Positions 36,001-49,048 of a stretch of DNA of 64,000 bases are shown piece after piece. Location: contig OZ017798.1 in NCBI GenBank assembly GCA_963969395.1, forward strand, positions 11,152,173 to 11,216,172. The letters run 5' to 3'. The DNA comes from Pseudoscleropodium purum. Lineage: Eukaryota; Streptophyta; Bryopsida; Hypnales; Brachytheciaceae. Below the pieces are notes generated by a model. The model did not search any database, was not told the DNA's origin, and saw nothing but the letters and a program-made list of their open reading frames with translations. Made by a program: the position numbers and the translations under genes. Numbering within the stretch: the stretch's first letter is position 1; each line of letters begins with the position of its first letter.

Positions 36001-37538
36001 AACGAGTGATAAGGTTGTTATTTTTCATGAGCTTGTCTGTCTTCATAATTCCTATGTGGCGTGTGTTTTCAGGCTGCGGGTGTATGCAATTTGGAACCGG
36101 TTGCCTACGAGTTTTTCACACAAGCTTTCGTGATCTATGAGGAGGAAATTGCGGTATGTGGTGCTTAAATTTCGTGCTTAATTTGATATTTGCAGGATAC
36201 ATTCCTTTTGGTTCTGAATTTATGGATGCAGAACGGGAGATGGTAAAATTTGCACGTTTCTGTGGTTTACAGGATTCAAAGGCCCAGGTGACTGCTCTGC
36301 AGCTGATTATTGGCACACTACAAAGAACTCGGGTTTTTGGTGTAGAGAACAGAGACACGCTTACGCACAAGGCGACAGGGGTAAGACACCAAGCCACGTT
36401 GCTTGTTTTGGGAAGTACGAAGAGACTGGCACTTGTGTTTTGCTATCAATACGAGTACCTGATTGAGAATTTATTTGACTAGGAGCTGTGAATGTTCTGC
36501 TTGGTTGAAGGTATTATATATTTGTGTGCTCGTTAGTTTTTCAGAAACCTGCTATTCCTGTGCATCCAAGAATTTTGCCAGGTGGCAGTAGGCACTGCTT
36601 GCAAGGGATGCTTGTTGATGGGTTTGGCCGTTTTCTCATAGTGCTTGCCCTACACAACTGGCTGATGGTTGGTGTTTGGGTGCAGTACTCCGCGAAGTTG
36701 TTGAAGAAGCCTGATCAGTGCAGGGCTGTCTACGCTTGCTCTCATCTTTTCTGGGTTGAAGAGGGAAGTGGCGTCAAAGATGGGGAAAGGTAATTTGTTT
36801 CTTTTGATTACATTGTTGCCAGTTGCTTGGACTCACCGCTTGGGCTTACCATCTGCTGTATAGCCTCCTTATGATCGTGGAGGGAAGTGTTACACCGCAG
36901 TTTGGGAAGGTCATGTATGAAATACTTCAAGGTTTGGATCTCTCAATCGAAATGTCTTATATTTTTGAGGAAAGAGATCATTTGAGAAACCATCACTGAT
37001 CGAGTTCTGAGTCACTTTGTGTTTCTTCGTACTCAGGGTATTGTTGTGCTTAAAACGAGCCTTGCGGATTGCCAACGCTGCGCAACAGATGTCTAGTGCT
37101 ACCCGAGGAAGCAATGGACCAATGACCCTTTTTGTAGAGATTCTGAACAAGTCAGTTGCAGCTTCTCAACCATTAGCATTGCTTGTTTAACGAGTTTACT
37201 TTGTATTGTGGAAGGACTTACTATTGGCAGATTAAGTGTGCTTCTGTGGTTGATTAGAGAGATCAAGTTTTAGAGAGCAAATTTTAGAGATCTCAACTTT
37301 GTTTGGGTGGATGATTTGTAGGTATTTGTACTACTTTGAAAAAGGCAACACCCAAGTTACAAGTACAATCATTCAAGGACTGTTGGAGCTCATCGTCACC
37401 GAGATACAAAGTGAGAATACCGCACAAGATATGCAGGTGGATGCTTTCCTGGCCAACACCTTGAGATACATCCAGTTCCAAAAGCACAAAGGCGACTCAG
37501 TTGCGGAGCGATACAGTGATATTCAAGTGCCCAGTTAG
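30072..37538 (+). CDS. VPS35: VPS35, retromer core subunit (21 exons, 795 aa)
   Basis: Exons: 30072-30179, 30368-30464, 30938-31061, 31284-31469, 31751-31838, 32029-32085, 32436-32525, 32784-32906, 33159-33293, 33647-33763, 34017-34256, 34632-34700, 34834-34923, 35092-35181, 35305-35385, 35646-35714, 36073-36153, 36273-36380, 36686-36789, 37037-37150, 37322-37538. All have GT-AG borders, and their summed length is 2388 nt (795 codons plus stop), the usual VPS35 size. Landmarks include [20 protein letters not shown] near residue 37, the VPS26-binding PRLYLL motif (108-113, split by intron 3), [27 protein letters not shown]-like GQGGPKR, and [21 protein letters not shown]35 is the alpha-solenoid scaffold of retromer, joining VPS26 and VPS29 to recycle vacuolar sorting receptors from endosomes. 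The protein appears intact and under constraint. The start is the first ATG in frame with the conserved N-terminus. Confidence 0.97.
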
Positions 37539-38800
37539 GGCCACGGTTTTTCCATCACCGTTCTGCTTTTCATTGTCTCATAAGCTCTTTAAGGTCTGAG
37601 TAATGTTGTAAAGGATTGTTTCTGCTGTGTCACCACAGCTTCTTCTGATGTACAAGTTTATATCTGTGCGAGAGGATCTTGCGTTGGAGCAAGGACCTGG
37701 TTACCGGACTTCTTAATTTGGAGTCGTGGCTGTAGTCAACTGTACAATAATGATTTTTATTGTCTCCATGATTCGATGCCCACTCATGTTGCATGAAATT
37801 CTTACATATGTCCCTGACAATCTTTACGTCTCTGCGAAGTCGAGGAATAGTGGGTTTGCAGTTTCTAATGGATATTTCCAAAATTGCCAAGTAAATATAT
37901 TTTCCCTGAGTGTAACGCAGGCACTCGATAAAGTACATGGGCTTAGGACACTGATCACCTCTAGTGCATTTTGGGTGCAAGTAAAGGTGGGCAGCGAGCT
38001 CCTCTCTGTTGCAACAAAGTTTCCATGTTAGAGGTAATAGAAACTGAATATTTCTATTACCTTTAAGCTTCCAATCTAAGCTCTAAACGTCTCTCTCCTT
38101 AAGCTTGCCAAAACTGCCACAAACAAATACTCGATCACAACAAACCAGCCATTTGTAGATTGCGAGACTTCTAGTTTCGTTTTTGTGATCTGGAAGATAG
38201 AAATATTGGCTTGAATATTGCATGTCCCTTCCCTCTACCCTATCTCGCTGACTTAAGAGTAAAACAGTGCATGTATTTCGGAGTTGAATTTTTTTGGCAG
38301 CCTTTGTCTCGTGTTTTTGTCTCGTATTGTGTTTTTCTTGTGTAAAACTTTCGTCTTGGGATTGGATCGATAATCTTTTTTGCTTTGAATTAGTTTCTTG
38401 TGGCATGTGATAAAATGTTTGTGATCAAGAAACACGAACTGCCACAGACGTAAAAACCGTGACATACCTAGAACTTGAAACAGTGAAATGAGAGGATCTC
38501 AGAATTGAAACAATGTCCAGCAATGAGACTACCACCTGAAGCCAGGCACTTGCATCCAAACTTCAAATTTAGAGAACAAAAACAAAATCAATTTCAACTA
38601 TCAAAGCAGAACAACCACGAAAACAACATAGGTGATGGCGAAATGGCAAATCCACGACAAGAAAATGGTGGAGCAACTGACCGGAAGGAAGCCAGACGAG
38701 CTGCTGGGTGGGAGAAGATGAAAGTGGCAACTTCTAGCTTCTCGATGATGCTCTCAAACTTTATCTGTTTTGAATTTGAGTTCAACTGAAGAAAAAAAAT
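37539..38800. other. VPS35 3' flank
   Basis: Probably includes the VPS35 3' UTR; no textbook AATAAA close to the stop was pinned down. Open frames here on both strands have no recognisable domain. A compact perfect hairpin is listed separately at 38033-38061. Confidence 0.35.
38033..38061. repeat. Perfect 11-bp hairpin
   Basis: GGTAATAGAAA - CTGAATA - TTTCTATTACC, ~500 bp after the VPS35 stop codon. It could mark a transcript 3' end or be chance in AT-rich DNA. Confidence 0.55.
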
Positions 38801-38809
38801 GAGAACCAA

Positions 38810-41800
38810 ATCTAGGTTTGTTTCAATCTGAAGTTTAGGGATTTAACCATTTTCAATTGATATCGTAAATGTAAAATAGCAAAGGAAAACGGTTAATAAT
38901 ATACAAATAAGTACAATGAATTAATCATTTCTGGCTAACAATTATAGGTGTCTTATAATAGACATGTATGAACAACATTCCAACTTTTTTGAGATTATTA
39001 TGGAATTGTTATATATTTTTATTTCATTCCTCTTAAAGCATTGTTTCACTCATGGCAATTTCAAATATTTACAAAACATTTAAGAGTTTCATAACTTTTT
39101 AAAGACATATGATTTCATCAATGACAAGTATATAACATAAGATTCATTTATATAAAGTGACCAAAATGAAGAAGATATAGAAATACATATGGAGTTTGAA
39201 TACACATTCATAGGCTCCAATTTTTTAAAGGTTTAGTTTTACTAGACTATTATGCCATAATAGAGACAACTTTTGTATCTTAGAGCTCTTAGTTGTTAAT
39301 GCATCAAGATCTTACATTGTGTTGACAACAAACAAATATTTGAGATACAAAGATCAATGGGTTTTGGAGGTATTACATCCAACAATAGAACCACATATAT
39401 TGAAACGAGTACTTTTGCATATTCCAAAATTCTTACACTTTATAAAATGTCAAATTGGGATGATAAATTTTGATCACTTACAACAAACCATACTGTTTTG
39501 CCAAAAAAATCATAATTCTTAAAACATTATGGTAGTGTAAAAAGTCAATATACAATGTGAATAAACAAAAACTTGCATACATGACACTTAATTCAAGCTC
39601 TTTACTTTATGTGCTACAATTAATTCTCCATTTTTTTCTTCCATAAAGAAGATGTTAAAATATGCTAATATATAAGAAGCCTTCATGTGTGCAAAATTGC
39701 TTAGATGAATCTAGAAAAAATCATGTATGCAAATTATCACCACCATCACCAAAAAATATATATTTACAAACTTGTATTGTGAGAAGAATAGAAATCTATT
39801 GTAGTACACATTTTGATGTGTCCTAGAGCCAAAAGCACACCAAAATTAGATACGACATTAATATATAAAAGCATCTAATGACAATTTTGTCAAAAAATGG
39901 AATAAATGAATTTAGCGTATTACCTCATTTCTTGGTACTTTTACTTTTGAATGAACTCTTAAGTATATTGCACGAAACATAGCTTGTCTAAATACATTCC
40001 CCTTTCTTAATCATAAACCATTGTTTCCAATGATTATACAACAAATATTTTAGATGGGGATTCATATACTTTTATATGTCTATATTTGTATCAATTCACA
40101 ACAATACCAAACTATATCATTGAAGGTTACATAGAATGAACACCAAAATCCCAAATGTTTTTTAAAAAAAAATAATAAATCTAGGCAATTACTTTGCCAC
40201 TAATTTTATAGATACACTTGAAGACCAATATTAAGTACAACCTTTTACAATATATCATTATGCTACTTTATGTTCACAAATTTTAGCCATAAGATCACTT
40301 TTGGGTTATGACATTTTATTAAGTATCTTGTTCATATGCACAATAATTAGTTAATATTTTGAATTACATTAGAAAATAGAAAAGGCATGATGAGGTAAAT
40401 TGCATCAATACTATCCAAACAACAGTTGTTCTTAAGGAGTGTAGAACCTTCAAAAGACCTCAACATTTAAGAGGATTGTTAATAAATACCGACTATTGTA
40501 TTTTAGATATTTATAAATTTATAAAATTCATTATTGTGTATGTGGTTATATATTTTTTAATCCTATTTCAAATCTTTGATAAATTTGCAATACTGATATA
40601 GACACATTTTTGAAATTTTAGAAAATCTTTTGACAATCTATTTTTCGACATTCTCTTGACAATTTTTCAATAACTAAAATTCAAAACTCAATTGGTAACC
40701 TTTTCTTATACCCCAAATGTCAAGAAATACACTAACCACTAGAGGACCAAGGCCTTTTTTTAGTCAAAAAATATTTAAAATTACCATTTCCATTGCAAAG
40801 AGTAATAAAATTGAAAAATCCTTTTTTTTACATCTAATTGTAGGATCTTACAATTAACTAGTACATGTGCTAAAAAATTTCAAAATTTTTGAACACACAT
40901 ATTGCAATATATATATGTATGTTTAAAGTGAAGAAAATTAGTTTTTTAGCACCTTACGTCTCCAGATTTTTAAAAGCTTTCCAAGAAGATATAAATATAA
41001 TCTACAAGAAAAAAAAAATTAATTCAAATTTTTTAATGTTTTTTGTTACCCAATCTCCCTTGTTTTGAACTTATTTGGGTATAACTTCTGTTCTTGGGTA
41101 CCAATTGAAAGAGAATTATATTCTCATGAAGCTAATCAATTTTTCTATCCATAAAAAGAGTTCCATAAGATCATGAGAAAAATTCATCCATAGGTACCTA
41201 CCCAAAATCCAATTTGTCCCCCAAGGAAACAATGGTCCTTTAGGAGTTCAAAACCCACCATTTTGGATCAGAGCCAACTTCATAAGATATAAATGCATTC
41301 GGAGACCTCAAATGCTCTTAATTAATGTATCGGTTCATTCTCCAAAGCAATGAAAGTGAAACTTTACAATATAAATTTGCAATGAATCATAATATATAAA
41401 AGTTAAATTTAATCTTGGGGTCAATGAACTTTTGTATTGAATCTTATTAATATATATATTGAAATTTTTGAGGGTAGAGGGCACACATATATAACTCTTG
41501 TATACATGTGCCAATCCAAGGGGCATTTGGTGCACCCTATAAGTAATGTCTTTAAAATATAGTTATTCTAGAATATTATAAAAATATATTTGTGTATGGT
41601 TTTGTAAATCCTATATTACTTTTTTAAATATATATTTTTTAGACCCAAAGGTTAGAAAATCCCATTTAGGATTTATAAATGATAGAATTTATAGATGATA
41701 GAATTTATAAACTCCATTAAAATGCTTGATAAAAAAAATTACAATAATTCATATATATGCACCCAAGTTTCAAACATAAATTTACAATTGACTAATGAAA

Positions 41801-43100
41801 TTATATTTTAAAATCTTAATGCCCTAGCTAATTGTTGAATCATCTCAATAGATTTTTTGGACATTGTTTGGAGCTCTATCTAATGAGACTAACCTCTTTT
41901 GCATCAAAACTCTTAACAAAGACATATGCTACAAATATGCGGTATTGCACATCATCAACACCAATATCTTTATGAACATAACCAATAATAAACAAAAGAT
42001 TAGAAAAAAAAAATAACTCTACACTAAAGAACATTGAGAATGGTAGGCTTATATGAAGTTGTTCCCCAAATCCAATGATTGTCATATTTCACATATTCTA
42101 TAAAAAAGAAGTCATACTTCATCATTCTAAAATACAAATCTTTATAGACATAGTTTCTTTGAATCTTATATATGTGGGTGATTGCAAGAAACACTTATAC
42201 CTTTGTTTCTTATTACGTCTTGCAAGGTGATATGCTTTTTGGTCATAACTTTTGCTAAAGGACTCCAAATTTTTTGCTAAGGTACATAAGACTATTATAA
42301 ACATTGGTAACTTTTAAACATTTATCAAAGATAATTTTTTATTTATAATGTACCCCGGTTGGATTTCATCCTAACCATTGTGGGTGTTTTTAGTGTAATT
42401 TTGGGCTTGAGAAAGTAAATTTGAAGTCAAAAATTGGAATTTTTGGTCATCTACAAGGATTACATAAATTGCCAAATGGTTTTCTGAAAATATTATTTCT
42501 CCATCTAGCAAATGTGTTTGAAGTGTAATATTTATTAACCTCTAAAAGTCAATGGGTTTGGACAACACACAAATGTATTATAAAATATAAGTTTTGTAAT
42601 TTTTTTGGAAGTTTGTATTAACAAAGATGATGTAAAACACAAAAAGTAGAAAGTATCCGTATTGTCAAAATTATAAAATTATTTTTAGATTCTCTTCAAA
42701 TGAATTTTGAAGATATAACTGCAAAAATTTACCAAAAATACAATTTATTTCTTTACACATTTGAATTTTTTTAAATGGTCAAAATTGTGGTTTCTATTGA
42801 TTTATAAGAAAAATGAGTAAGATTTCATAATAAGAACACCAACAATTCAATATTTTTTCCAAATAGTATATTTTTTAACATGAAACAAATTCTAAATACT
42901 TTGTGCTATTTCTCTTCTAATTTTTGTTTGACCATAGTGTTCTTAATTTTAAATATAAACATTGAAAGACAATTCAATATATTAAATAAATAATATAAAA
43001 GTTTCAAAAAAAATTCCGCCCAAAAATATTGCCGAAGTCAAGCAACAACCAAAAAATGGTCGTTTGAGCCCTTAGGGGCTAACATAGGGATTATAGAATT
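38810..43100. other. AT-rich intergenic region
   Basis: No gene-like frame; contains copy C of the TTAA-type repeat (listed). A sequence ending GAGCCCTTAGGGGCTAAC near 43065-43085 resembles a family terminus, so 42400-43085 may be another diverged member. Confidence 0.35.
40732..41251 (-). mobile_element. TTAA-type repeat, copy C (internally deleted)
   Basis: The ends resemble the family: CTAACCACTAGAGGACCAAGG at the left and ATGGTCCTTTAGGAGTTCAA at the right. Between them are the ATTTGTCCCCCAAGG..ACAATGG block and the GGTACCAATTGAAAG..AATTATA block, in reverse orientation. Only ~520 bp long, so roughly the middle 400 bp is missing relative to full copies. Confidence 0.5.
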
Positions 43101-43120
43101 TCCTTTTATCAAGACAAAAC

Positions 43121-43202
43121 ATATTGGTTAGAAGCCCCTTTAGATTAAATAAAATTCCATTTTATTTTATTTATTAATCTAAAGGGGCTTCTAACCAATA
43201 TT
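43121..43202. repeat. Hairpin / miniature inverted repeat
   Basis: ATATTGGTTAGAAGCCCCTT (continuing TAGATT) is followed after ~25 bp by its exact reverse complement AATCTAAAGGGGCTTCTAACCAATAT. The perfect stem is at least 26 bp and extends with one 3-nt bulge. It could be a tiny MITE or a small-RNA-producing foldback. Confidence 0.75.
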
Positions 43203-43902
43203 TATGCCTATGATTAATTAATTTGTCTATTTAATAATATTATTGATTATTTTATTTTTTAATATTCTAAAAATATAAGCATAAAAATGATTATTTCTTG
43301 TCTTGAATATTTTAGGTTATCTATTTTATGCATAACTTTTAGAGATCTTTAGAGGTTTTTCTTGATATTTTGAAAATACACTATTTTTTGTGAACAATAT
43401 AATATTTTTCTATATTTTAGTTTTAGAAACAAAATTCAAAAGTTTATTTTCCAAATACAAAAATCAAAATATAACCAATAGTTAAAGTGTTTCTTGGAAC
43501 CCCCACATGATGCCTACAAAGCTCCATAAAAAATGGTAGAAATCATGTTCATTCCTATGATTTTCTTGTAGCTTTTTTTGATGACCTATGAATATAGTCA
43601 TAATAAATATTAGATAAGTTGTTCACAGGTACTCACCACCAAACCTATTTAAAACAAAAGTTCTCTTATGATTACCTAGAATCCAAAAACTTCCTAATTG
43701 AAGATCTTAATCCATCAAGGACTAGTGGTGCTAATATGTGTGCATAGGATCATGATTACATGAACCTAGGAGTTTAGACACCTATATTATAGATACCTAT
43801 ATTGTAGTTGTGTATGTTATAAGTACCTTGAATTATTGTAGGGTATCTATTGGTACTTAGGCTAGCTATAAGAAAACCTTATTTTAGGTGACAAATTGGC
43901 AT

Positions 43903-44063
43903 AAAAAAGAACAAATTTTAGGTGACATATAACATGATATAAAAAAAATAAAACCATGTTTTTATGTCAATAATGATGTCCATTGATGTTATATTGGACA
44001 TCATTGTTGACATAAAAACATGGGTTTTTTTTTCAATGTCACCTAAAATTTGTTCCTTTTGAC
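43903..44063. repeat. ~160-bp near-perfect foldback
   Basis: The left arm includes GAACAAATTTTAGGTGACAT and CCATGTTTTTATGTCAA-TAATGATGTCCA. The right arm returns TTGGACATCATT, GTTGACATAAAAACATGG and ATGTCACCTAAAATTTGTTC. The loop is only ~10 nt. The outer phrase ATTTTAGGTGACA also occurs as a direct repeat 31 bp further left. Size and stem quality resemble a MITE or a miRNA/siRNA-type precursor. Confidence 0.75.
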
Positions 44064-44069
44064 ATCAAT

Positions 44070-46310
44070 AAACTTTGATTTCTAATATTGGCTCAAGGCT
44101 CATATGCTCAAATGCTAGCATTGTTGCCTTCAAGACCAGAGAGTAGTTCATATTTCTAACATGGTAGAAATGTATCATGGAATGCAATTTAGAATAGTAA
44201 TTTAATGATGTAAAGTTGTAAAGTATAATTCATACATCATATCTAATACAATAAGATCAAATTTCTATAATAACTAATAATTTTTTTTTAAATTTGAAAA
44301 TTGAAAAAAAGTTGAATATTAGTCTTTTTCACATGATTTTTTTAGTTCAAAATTTCAAGGTCTTTTTATAGTGATTTTATACAATTATTATTTTAGTTAT
44401 TTATTTTAGTTTGTTTCTAAAGGGTCATTTTTTGAACTAGAAAAAGATGGTTTTTAGGTTAAACATACTTACATCCCTTGAACATTAAAAGATTCACAAG
44501 AAAAAGTTGTGAAAATTTGCACTATACAAATAAATAAGAGAATTGACACAAGAATCTACAAATATTTGATGCATGAAGAAATTAAGGTTTTGTGTTCTTA
44601 GAAAATGTTTCTATTCATTTGTAGTTCAAAATTTGAACATCAAGACTTTTAACTTTCAATAGTTAAAATAAAGAATGGAAAGAGTGTATTATATTGTCAA
44701 TTTCAAAGATCTTTTTATTTGTTTTTACAGACCCATTTTATTATTCGAAATGATATTTATTTGATGAATTGGAAGAATTAGATTCGAATTGGGACAAATC
44801 TTGTTCTTGCAAAAGTCTAGGAATTAATATAATTTATATGTGAACAAATTATGAGACTTTATTTTGTTTTGTTTTCACTCTTCACATCAATCTTAAAATT
44901 CTATCATGTTTAGAGGTTCAAAACTACTTCAAAATACTCATATCCAAAACAAGGCTAAAATCTTCGTCAAACATATTTATTTTTTAACAAATCCAACCAT
45001 AGGATCCTTTAGTTAACTTGCTCAAGTATATATTCCCAAAATTTTAGAGCAATGATCTTCACCAATTGCAAGTTCATTGTGCCTAAACTTTAAAATTTAA
45101 ACTTTTCTAGCCCTTCCAAAAGGTGAAATATAGTCTTTCAACATTTTTAGGAAAAAAACATATGTTCTATTACTTGTACATATTAGTCAATATGTTGGAA
45201 AATGAATTGAGTATATATATGTAAAAAAATTTAACCAATTATTTTTTCATATTCTCATCTTTAATCCCTAAGAGCCTAGTGCAAAATCACATAACTGCCA
45301 TTAACCAAACCACCTTCCATTTGAATTCTTCTTGCAAGTGGTGAAATGATATCTACCAAATTTAGCTATTGAAATTGGTGGAATCTTTCATCTTGGAGCT
45401 TTAGGGAAAATATTGAAACATTTGACCGTGTTGATTGAAAACTTATAATGGTCAAAGGGAAGTTGACATTGTGTGTGGGTCCAAAATTTTGGGAGGTCCT
45501 ATACTTTGAATGAATACAATATTCATCCAAACTACAATTATACCCTGAAATTTTGCCAAAGCTTTATGTAAAAGAACCATCTGACAAATCCCTAATTTTG
45601 AGAATTTTATGTCAATTGAAGGACCGCTCAATCAAGGCATAAATTGACACAATCATAAGAAAAGTGCACCAAGAACAATGTTGGCTAAGTTCTTGCCTCA
45701 TGCTTGAAACCACTCCAAAACACTTTTTCCTATCAAATCCTTATTCCACAAGTATGATGCTATGATCAATCACACAAAATGCACTCACCCACCCTTAGCT
45801 CCCACTACGCTCGACATTATGACAAAAGTAAGGATTGTACAACTTCATTTGACAGTAGAGAGGCCCCAATTAAATTTATAGAGGCCAAATTTGGAATGTT
45901 GGAGATAGTGATGGGTTAATAAAGTAGAAAGTGGTACTAAATGAAAAAAAATTCTGAAATGCTAATAATTTTTATAAAGAATTGAGAATTGTTTACCCCA
46001 ATGTTGAGAATGCTTTAATAAACAATTAGTATCCTTTGAAGGGAAGGTATATGAAAATTTTCAAAATTGAATTCAAAAGACAACTAGTTATATGTTTTTC
46101 TCTACAATCATCGTCAACAAAATAAAACTCTTCATAGCTCTTAACATCATTATTGGTACTAGATGGTACAAATATTTTTGAGTAGGTATCACTCTATACA
46201 TGCCAATAAAATTAATTAATTTTTTTGAAAAATATATTTTTAGCTCCTCGATTTGACATTAAAATAAAAAAAACTTCAAACTTTTGCAATATTTATTGAA
46301 ATGCCACAAA
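44070..46310. other. AT-rich intergenic region
   Basis: Nothing gene-like was found. No protein frame above chance length. Confidence 0.4.
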
Positions 46311-46317
46311 ACAAGTT

Positions 46318-46320
<3 letters not shown>

Positions 46321-46362
<42 letters not shown>
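46321..46362. repeat. (TA)21 microsatellite
   Basis: An uninterrupted TA dinucleotide run of 42 bp. Confidence 0.97.
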
Positions 46363-46364
<2 letters not shown>

Positions 46365-47240
46365 AGTGATTAGTATCCATCCTCAAAACTTCATGCAAAA
46401 AGTCAAGATTACGAAGTCATCAAGCTTGCCTAAGTTTTCAAAAAATCTAAAGTAGGCTTTTTAGTCCTTTAGGAGGTAAGACCTAAAAGATTTAACATTT
46501 AATGGGTGGATGCATGATGAATATTTTGAAGACCTTATTGTAGGAGCTATACAAAATGGATGAAGTGCATGTTGAAATATTTAGATTTTAAAGCTAAAGT
46601 TTGTATGACTACTTAGTTTAGTCACTTGATGCCTCATGATTTTAGTACAAGGTTAGGAATTATTCACGTACAGATAGGAAAATAATAAATCTTGTAAAAT
46701 TCAAGGTTTCATAATTGAATTCAGCTCAAGCCATAATTTGTTTTGTTCCAAAAGTTCCAAATCTACATTCCTCTTTTTACTAAATCCTTGCATGGATTCA
46801 ATCAAGGACAATTGCTTTTGTTGATAAAAAGATTCGTGCAAAAAAATTGAAAACTTTTAAATCTGAGGTTAGGCTCTATAATCTTTGGTCATGTATGGAG
46901 ACTAAATAGGGGACAAAAAATGGTCCCACAAGTTAAAAATACTCATTATAAACCTTCTTCTAACCAATTACATTTGTATCTATATATAATCAACATTTCA
47001 ACAATTTCAGATGTTGAACAATGATAGGTTCAAATGCAATTGGGAAGAAGGTCTATAATGAATATGGCTATGTTAGAGCTCATTTCCATTATTCAATAGA
47101 ATTGGAAGCCCATTCAAGTTGACCTCAAGCAAAGAGGAGAAAATCCTTTGAAATCTTGATGTGATGTGCATGCAAAAAAGCAAGCTCTGATAAGGTAAGA
47201 TACTCTAAAAGCAACCCTTCCCTAAAAGCAAACTCTAACA

Positions 47241-47410
47241 CAGAGGTACATTTTGCTTTCTTCAATGTTTTCACAATGTACATTTCAAAAAGGGGGTGCT
47301 TTTAGTAACTAGTGCATTTCAACTTCAAAAATCTGTAACTAATGTTGCAAAGGTCCCAAAACTTGGATTAAATGCCAATTCCATTTTTCTTCCTACAAAA
47401 ATTTAATGAA
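47241..47410 (+). repeat. Dispersed repeat R3, copy 1
   Basis: Contains CAGAGGTACATTTTG, GGTGCTTTTAGTAAC and TTGGATTAAATGCCAATT in the same order as the block at 50005-50190. The last third also recurs at about 61385-61470. Non-coding. Confidence 0.6.
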
Positions 47411-47467
47411 AATTAGTGCAAGGATTTTATCTTCCTTCCCAGTGCAATCAACTTTTGAAAGGTTGCT

Positions 47468-48050
47468 TTAACCCCTAAATGCCCGAGGCACCTAAATTTG
47501 GTGTTTGCAAAACTTTGAAGTTCAATAAAATGTAACCAATTTTTTTTAATAGTTTCTATTTTTGGAAAGTTATTCTTGAAGTCTAGTTTTAGCATCAAAA
47601 ATCTTGATCTTGAAAATAAATGGTAGTGATTTTTCTATTCAAGATTTTGTACAAGGGCACCCATTGCAATCTTGATTTCCCATAGTGTTGAGAGCTCTTG
47701 GAAATAAGCCTCAAATACACTAGATCTTGTAGAAAAAATCACATTCAAAATTCTTTAAAAAAAATTTATAGAATAGATTTTAAGAAGTCATAAATTGATT
47801 GGGATTATACATGTTAGGCCCTTTAACCTCATATTTTTTTGGTCACCATCTATTTAGATTTGACTTGTGAAAAGAGGATTGAAAGACTTCACATCACTTT
47901 TGCGACTTTAACACCCTCATGGTCAAACATTATAATCTTTCACTCCATAAGTGATATTGTTGTGTTTTCTTTTCATATGAGATCTCTAACCTGTCTAGTT
48001 TGAATTTGTACGGTTACAATTCAATAGAAAATTGATACAACTGATCAAAA
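47468..48050 (-). repeat. Dispersed repeat R2, copy 2 (inverted)
   Basis: Reverse complement of the 9548-10010 block, extending on its far side to a terminus TTAACCCCTAAATGCCCGAGG. That terminus shares the TTAACCCCTAAA tip of the TTAA-type family although the body is different. Non-coding. Confidence 0.55.
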
Positions 48051-48848
48051 TGTTGACATTTTGTTCAATTTAGAGCGCATTCCAAAAAGCTTGAAACAGG
48101 CCTTGGGCATGTAGGTGTTAAGAGCAGACTACCTTCTAGGATCAGGAAGGTCCAGATCTGTTTCCAACTTTTGCAGAGCTCCCCAATGGAAACGGGCTCT
48201 ACCAGTATCTCCCAGCTCCTCTGTGTTCTTGTCAAAGCTCTGTGTTCTTCTTTGCTGCTCAGCAGTGGGTTTTTTTTTCGGCAATTTGTCATGAAATTGC
48301 ACCAAATTATTTTGCCCGGCACCTAGCCTGTAAAAAAAAATGGTAGTAAAAGAGGCAAAAATTGCCAGAAAACTTCAAACAAATTAAAAATCTTGGATTA
48401 AATTACCTAATTGTGGATGAAAATAGAATTATGGATATATAATATGCACTAACGTCATATTCTCTATCCAATTTGTGGATGAATGTTGAAATTTAGAGCA
48501 CCACTATAACATTTAGTGTTGCCACTTTGCCACTTTGTAAAAAACGAAAAAACAAACCCTGCTGCTCAGCAAATGTCACTCTTTCAATGATCTGCATGTC
48601 TTACAGTACTTTACAGAAGAATGACCTAAATACGGTACTCAACGTACAAGTTTCAAATTTCAAAACAAAGAGAAGGTCCATGCCGAGAGTTGCTGACTCC
48701 AGCTAGCCAGGCTCTCCTTTCATATATGAATTATGGTGCCCACCAGGTTTCAGTTTATTTCGGCTGGGGTTTGACTTTATTCTCTTTCATTTGTGTCAAT
48801 ATTTGTTAGTTTAAGTACAATAAACAGTAATTCCACGTATTTAAGTAA

Positions 48849-49048
48849 ACTCCCCCCGAAAAACTCACCTGCTGAGTAGTAAAGAACAGTGGACCTGGTC
48901 ACCTAGACACCTACAGTAGAACAGTTCCAGTTTCTTTGGCACGGTCTCTAATAAAAAAACAGTCCTGTAATTCCCTAATATTTGCTCCCCCCAAATCCCC
49001 GTAAAAACTCACCTGAGCACAAAATGACAGTGCACCTGGTCACCCACA
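48849..49048 (-). repeat. Direct duplication carrying splice-donor-like sites
   Basis: CTCCCCCC.AAAAACTCACCTG...ACAGTGGACCTGGTCACC at 48849-48911 recurs in modified form at 48985-49048. On the minus strand each copy reads CAGGTGAGTTTTT, a good GT donor consensus. The nearby minus-strand frames (49199-48975 and 49305-49102) are not recognisable. This may be a duplicated exon of an unrecognised minus-strand transcript, or chance. Confidence 0.4.

Noticed and set aside
46321..46362. Possible centromere or origin signal from the TA run
   Set aside because: An ordinary microsatellite; nothing else in the vicinity supports such a role.
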